This document shows, piece by piece, positions 6,083-8,018 of a stretch of 8,018 nucleotides of DNA. The DNA comes from Synergistales bacterium (GTDB lineage: Bacteria > Synergistota > Synergistia > Synergistales > Thermovirgaceae), in the NCBI GenBank assembly GCA_018434645.1, contig JAHDOX010000034.1:1-8018 (forward strand), in the 5' to 3' direction. Position numbers and translations under genes: made by a program. Below the pieces are notes generated by a model. It was not told the origin of the DNA and did not search any database. It worked only from the letters and a program-made list of their open reading frames with translations. Position 1 is the stretch's first letter, and each line of letters starts with the position of its first letter.

Positions 6083-7342
6083 ATGGTTGATATTGATAAG
6101 GCGAACCAGGAGGCAACCTCTCGCCTGCTTTCCGCCCAGCCGATCCTGGTGGGTATGGGGCTGGCGAAAGACGTAATTCCTGATATGGGAGAACGGGTTC
6201 TTCTCCATGCCGGCCCCCCCATCGATTGGGCGAACATGTCGGGACCCATGAGAGGCGCCGTCATGGCGGCCTGCCTTTACGAGGGCTGGGCCGAAACGCC
6301 GGAAGAAGCGCAGAGGATAGCCGAGAAAGGTGAAGTGACCTTCGATCCTTGTCATCACCACCATGCCGTAGGCCCCATGGCAGGTGTCACGAGCCCCAAT
6401 ATGCCCGTTTTCATCGTCGAGAACGAAGATCGAGGGAACAAGGCTTTCTGCAGCATGAACGAAGGATTGGGCAAGGTTATGAGGATGGGGGCGTTCTCCC
6501 CGGAAGTCATAGAGCACCTCAAATGGATGCGCGATGTCCTGTACCCCAATCTTCATGCCGGCGTGAAAGAGGCGTTCAATGCACAAGGCGGGATAGATCT
6601 CAAGAATATAATGGCTCAGGCGCTGCACATGGGAGACGAAATGCACAACCGGAACAAGGCAGGGACGAGCCTTTTCTTCAGGGCTATAACACCTTTTTTG
6701 ATCGAAGCTGCGCCGAACATCGGCGACCTTCCGGATATCTTCAGGTTTATCGACAAAAATGACCATTTCTTCCTGAATCTAGCCATGGCCGCAGCTAAAG
6801 CCAGCACGGAAGCCGCCCACGGTGTGGAGGGTTCCTCTTTGGTTACGACCATGGCCAGAAACGGAACAGAAATGGGAATCAGGATATCCGGCCTCGGTGA
6901 TCAATGGTTCACCTGCGAGGCGGCGTTGCCTGACGTCCTTCTTTTCCCGGGATTCACCAAAGACGATGTAAACAGGGACATCGGGGACAGCGCGATTATG
7001 GAGACTCTGGGCATAGGCGGCTTCGCCCTTGCTGCGGCACCTGCGATAGTGCAGTTTATAGGTGGTACGCCCGACGACGCGGCCAAGTACACCTTCGAAA
7101 TGTACGAAATAACCATGGTCGAGAACAACACGTACACCATTCCCTCGCTGAACTTCCGCGGCACTCCGACCGGCATAGATGTAATAAAGGTCGGGGAAAC
7201 GGGCATAACGCCGGTTCTTGATACCGGGGCGGCACACAAGGAACCCGGAAAGGGCCAGGTAGGAGCGGGAATAGTCCGTATGCCCGCCGAGGCCTTCAAC
7301 AAAGCGGCAGCCGCTTTCGTAGACAGGTATCTCGAGGAATGA
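6083..7342 (+). CDS. allG: DUF1116 protein, AllG/YlbE-like component of a carbamoyltransferase system
   Basis: A 419-residue DUF1116 protein. The E. coli homologue YlbE (AllG) works with AllF and AllH in phosphorolysis of oxalurate to oxamate and carbamoyl phosphate. Conserved blocks in order: LLHAGPPIDW (40-49), SGPMRGAVMAACLYEGWA, CHHHHAVGPM (90-99), NEGLGKVMRMGA, MGDEMHNRN, FFLNLAMAAAKA, GIRISGLGDQWFT, GDSAIMETLGIGG, and a C-terminal TGITPVLDTGAAHKEPG. All match E. coli YlbE as I recall it, and the length is the same within a few residues. The CHHHH cluster and the invariant HAGPP and HKE histidines are the best candidates for catalytic or metal residues, but this is inference. It starts 12 bases after the small FdrA-module gene, and the tight spacing from DUF2877 to here indicates one operon. 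Native substrate could be oxalurate or another N-carbamoyl compound. Confidence 0.92.
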   Translation: MVDIDKANQEATSRLLSAQPILVGMGLAKDVIPDMGERVLLHAGPPIDWANMSGPMRGAVMAACLYEGWAETPEEAQRIAEKGEVTFDPCHHHHAVGPMAGVTSPNMPVFIVENEDRGNKAFCSMNEGLGKVMRMGAFSPEVIEHLKWMRDVLYPNLHAGVKEAFNAQGGIDLKNIMAQALHMGDEMHNRNKAGTSLFFRAITPFLIEAAPNIGDLPDIFRFIDKNDHFFLNLAMAAAKASTEAAHGVEGSSLVTTMARNGTEMGIRISGLGDQWFTCEAALPDVLLFPGFTKDDVNRDIGDSAIMETLGIGGFALAAAPAIVQFIGGTPDDAAKYTFEMYEITMVENNTYTIPSLNFRGTPTGIDVIKVGETGITPVLDTGAAHKEPGKGQVGAGIVRMPAEAFNKAAAAFVDRYLEE

Positions 7343-7394
7343 CCACCGGCGCTTGATGGATTGGTGATTTTCAAGAACCTGGCTTCAAAACAAA

Positions 7395-7401
7395 AAGGAG
7401 G
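7395..7401 (+). promoter_or_regulatory. Ribosome binding site of the cyclase-family gene
   Basis: AAGGAGG lies 10 bases before ATG 7412. The 69-base gap after the DUF1116 gene shows no clear terminator, so read-through from the operon is likely. Confidence 0.75.
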
Positions 7402-7411
7402 CGTTTGAATA

Positions 7412-8018
7412 ATGAGTACGAACTTGGAACTGAAAAACTGGGACAAACTGACGATTTACGATCTGACGATTCCTTTGAGCCACCTTACTCCACCGTGGCC
7501 GACTTATGAACCGCTTCAGATAAAGTTTTTCAAGCGGCTCGCTCCGAATGGAGCAAACGGACAGCTTTTGACTCACTCAAACCATGTGGGAACCCATCTT
7601 GACGGGCCTGTGCATTTTTGCACTCATGGTGGCGATATCGCCAGCCTTGAACTCAAAAACTTCCTGGTAGGCCCCGGCGTCGTTGTTGATATCTCCGACA
7701 TCGCTGAAGACTACGGTATTTACACCAGCAAGGACATCGAAGAAAGGGCCGAGATCCACGACGGAGATATCCTGATCATCAACACAGGCTACCACCGTTA
7801 TGGTTGGGATCAGCCGGAAGCCGACGAGGTACGCTACATGGTCAAGCACCCCGGTCCGACGAACGAGTTCGCCCAGTGGTGCAAGAAACGCAAGATCAAG
7901 TGGATCGGCGTGGATTGCGGTTCAGCGGACCAACCGATGAATACGAAGATCAGGGAATGGATGCCGACCCAGGCCAGGGAAGCTGACGCGAAAAAAAAAA
8001 AAAAATACGGTAAAGGTC
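7412..8018 (+). CDS. Cyclase-family metal-dependent hydrolase, kynurenine-formamidase-like (3' truncated)
   Basis: The first 202 residues of a cyclase-family (COG1878) protein; the frame is open to the window end. This family hydrolyses amides and cyclic amides with a divalent metal; relatives include kynurenine formamidase and isatin hydrolase. YDLTIPLS at 16-23 is the usual N-terminal strand. The metal motif HxGTHxDxPxH is complete as His58, His62, Asp64 and His68 (NHVGTHLDGPVHF). DGDILIINTGYH and WIGVDCGSADQP are the later family blocks. A run of 15 A (7991-8005) encodes five lysines at residues 194-198 and is followed by YGKG, which looks like the normal continuation, so the frame seems intact. 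Its position after the AllFGH-like genes suggests that it opens a ring or an amide to give, or to consume the product of, the ureide processed by that complex. Substrate unknown. Confidence 0.9.
   Translation, partial: MSTNLELKNWDKLTIYDLTIPLSHLTPPWPTYEPLQIKFFKRLAPNGANGQLLTHSNHVGTHLDGPVHFCTHGGDIASLELKNFLVGPGVVVDISDIAEDYGIYTSKDIEERAEIHDGDILIINTGYHRYGWDQPEADEVRYMVKHPGPTNEFAQWCKKRKIKWIGVDCGSADQPMNTKIREWMPTQAREADAKKKKKYGKG

Noticed and set aside
5972..6766. Open frame of 264 codons on the - strand over the start of the DUF1116 gene
   Set aside because: It lies opposite well-conserved DUF1116 blocks and has no motif of its own.
7344..7372. CACC...GGTG inverted repeat followed by ATTTT after the DUF1116 gene, as a possible terminator
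   Set aside because: Only four base pairs with a loop of about 15 bases and a short T run; too weak to call.

Overview
The window is bacterial and densely coded, with every gene on the + strand. Shine-Dalgarno sequences are strong (AGAGGAGG, GGAGGTGA, AAGGGGTGA), the base composition is moderately GC-rich by eye, and AGG/AGA (Arg) and ATA (Ile) codons are frequent. This fits an anaerobic amino-acid or purine fermenter such as a member of Synergistota or a Firmicute. That placement is inference from style and gene content; no phylogenetic marker is present.

Region 1 (1-3353) is the oxidation and hydrolysis block. It holds the C-terminal two thirds of a molybdenum hydroxylase catalytic subunit of the xanthine dehydrogenase family (cut by the window start), its 2x[2Fe-2S] subunit, and a cytosine-deaminase-like amidohydrolase that lacks several active-site residues normal for that family. 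A good rho-independent terminator (about 3393-3431) closes this block.

Region 2 (about 3500-8018) starts after a 219-base spacer with a weak promoter candidate. It carries a DUF2877 protein (YlbF/AllH type), an FdrA protein (AllF type), a 58-residue protein matching the extreme C-terminal module of E. coli FdrA, a DUF1116 protein (YlbE/AllG type), and a cyclase-family metal-dependent hydrolase (kynurenine-formamidase-like), which is cut by the window end.

In E. coli, fdrA-ylbE-ylbF (allFGH) has been reported to encode oxamate carbamoyltransferase, which phosphorolyses the ureide oxalurate to oxamate and carbamoyl phosphate. My inference is that the window encodes fermentation of a nitrogen heterocycle: ring hydroxylation by the Mo enzyme, ring opening or deamination by the amidohydrolase and/or the cyclase-family hydrolase, then transfer of the carbamoyl group to phosphate by the AllFGH-like complex, giving carbamoyl phosphate for ATP synthesis by a carbamate kinase (not seen here). 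The substrate cannot be read from the sequence.

The points most worth a second look are FdrA divided by two tandem in-frame stop codons into a main protein and a C-terminal mini-protein, the altered active site of the amidohydrolase, the combination of modules as a possible uncharacterised ureide pathway, and a 15-base A run inside the cyclase-family gene.
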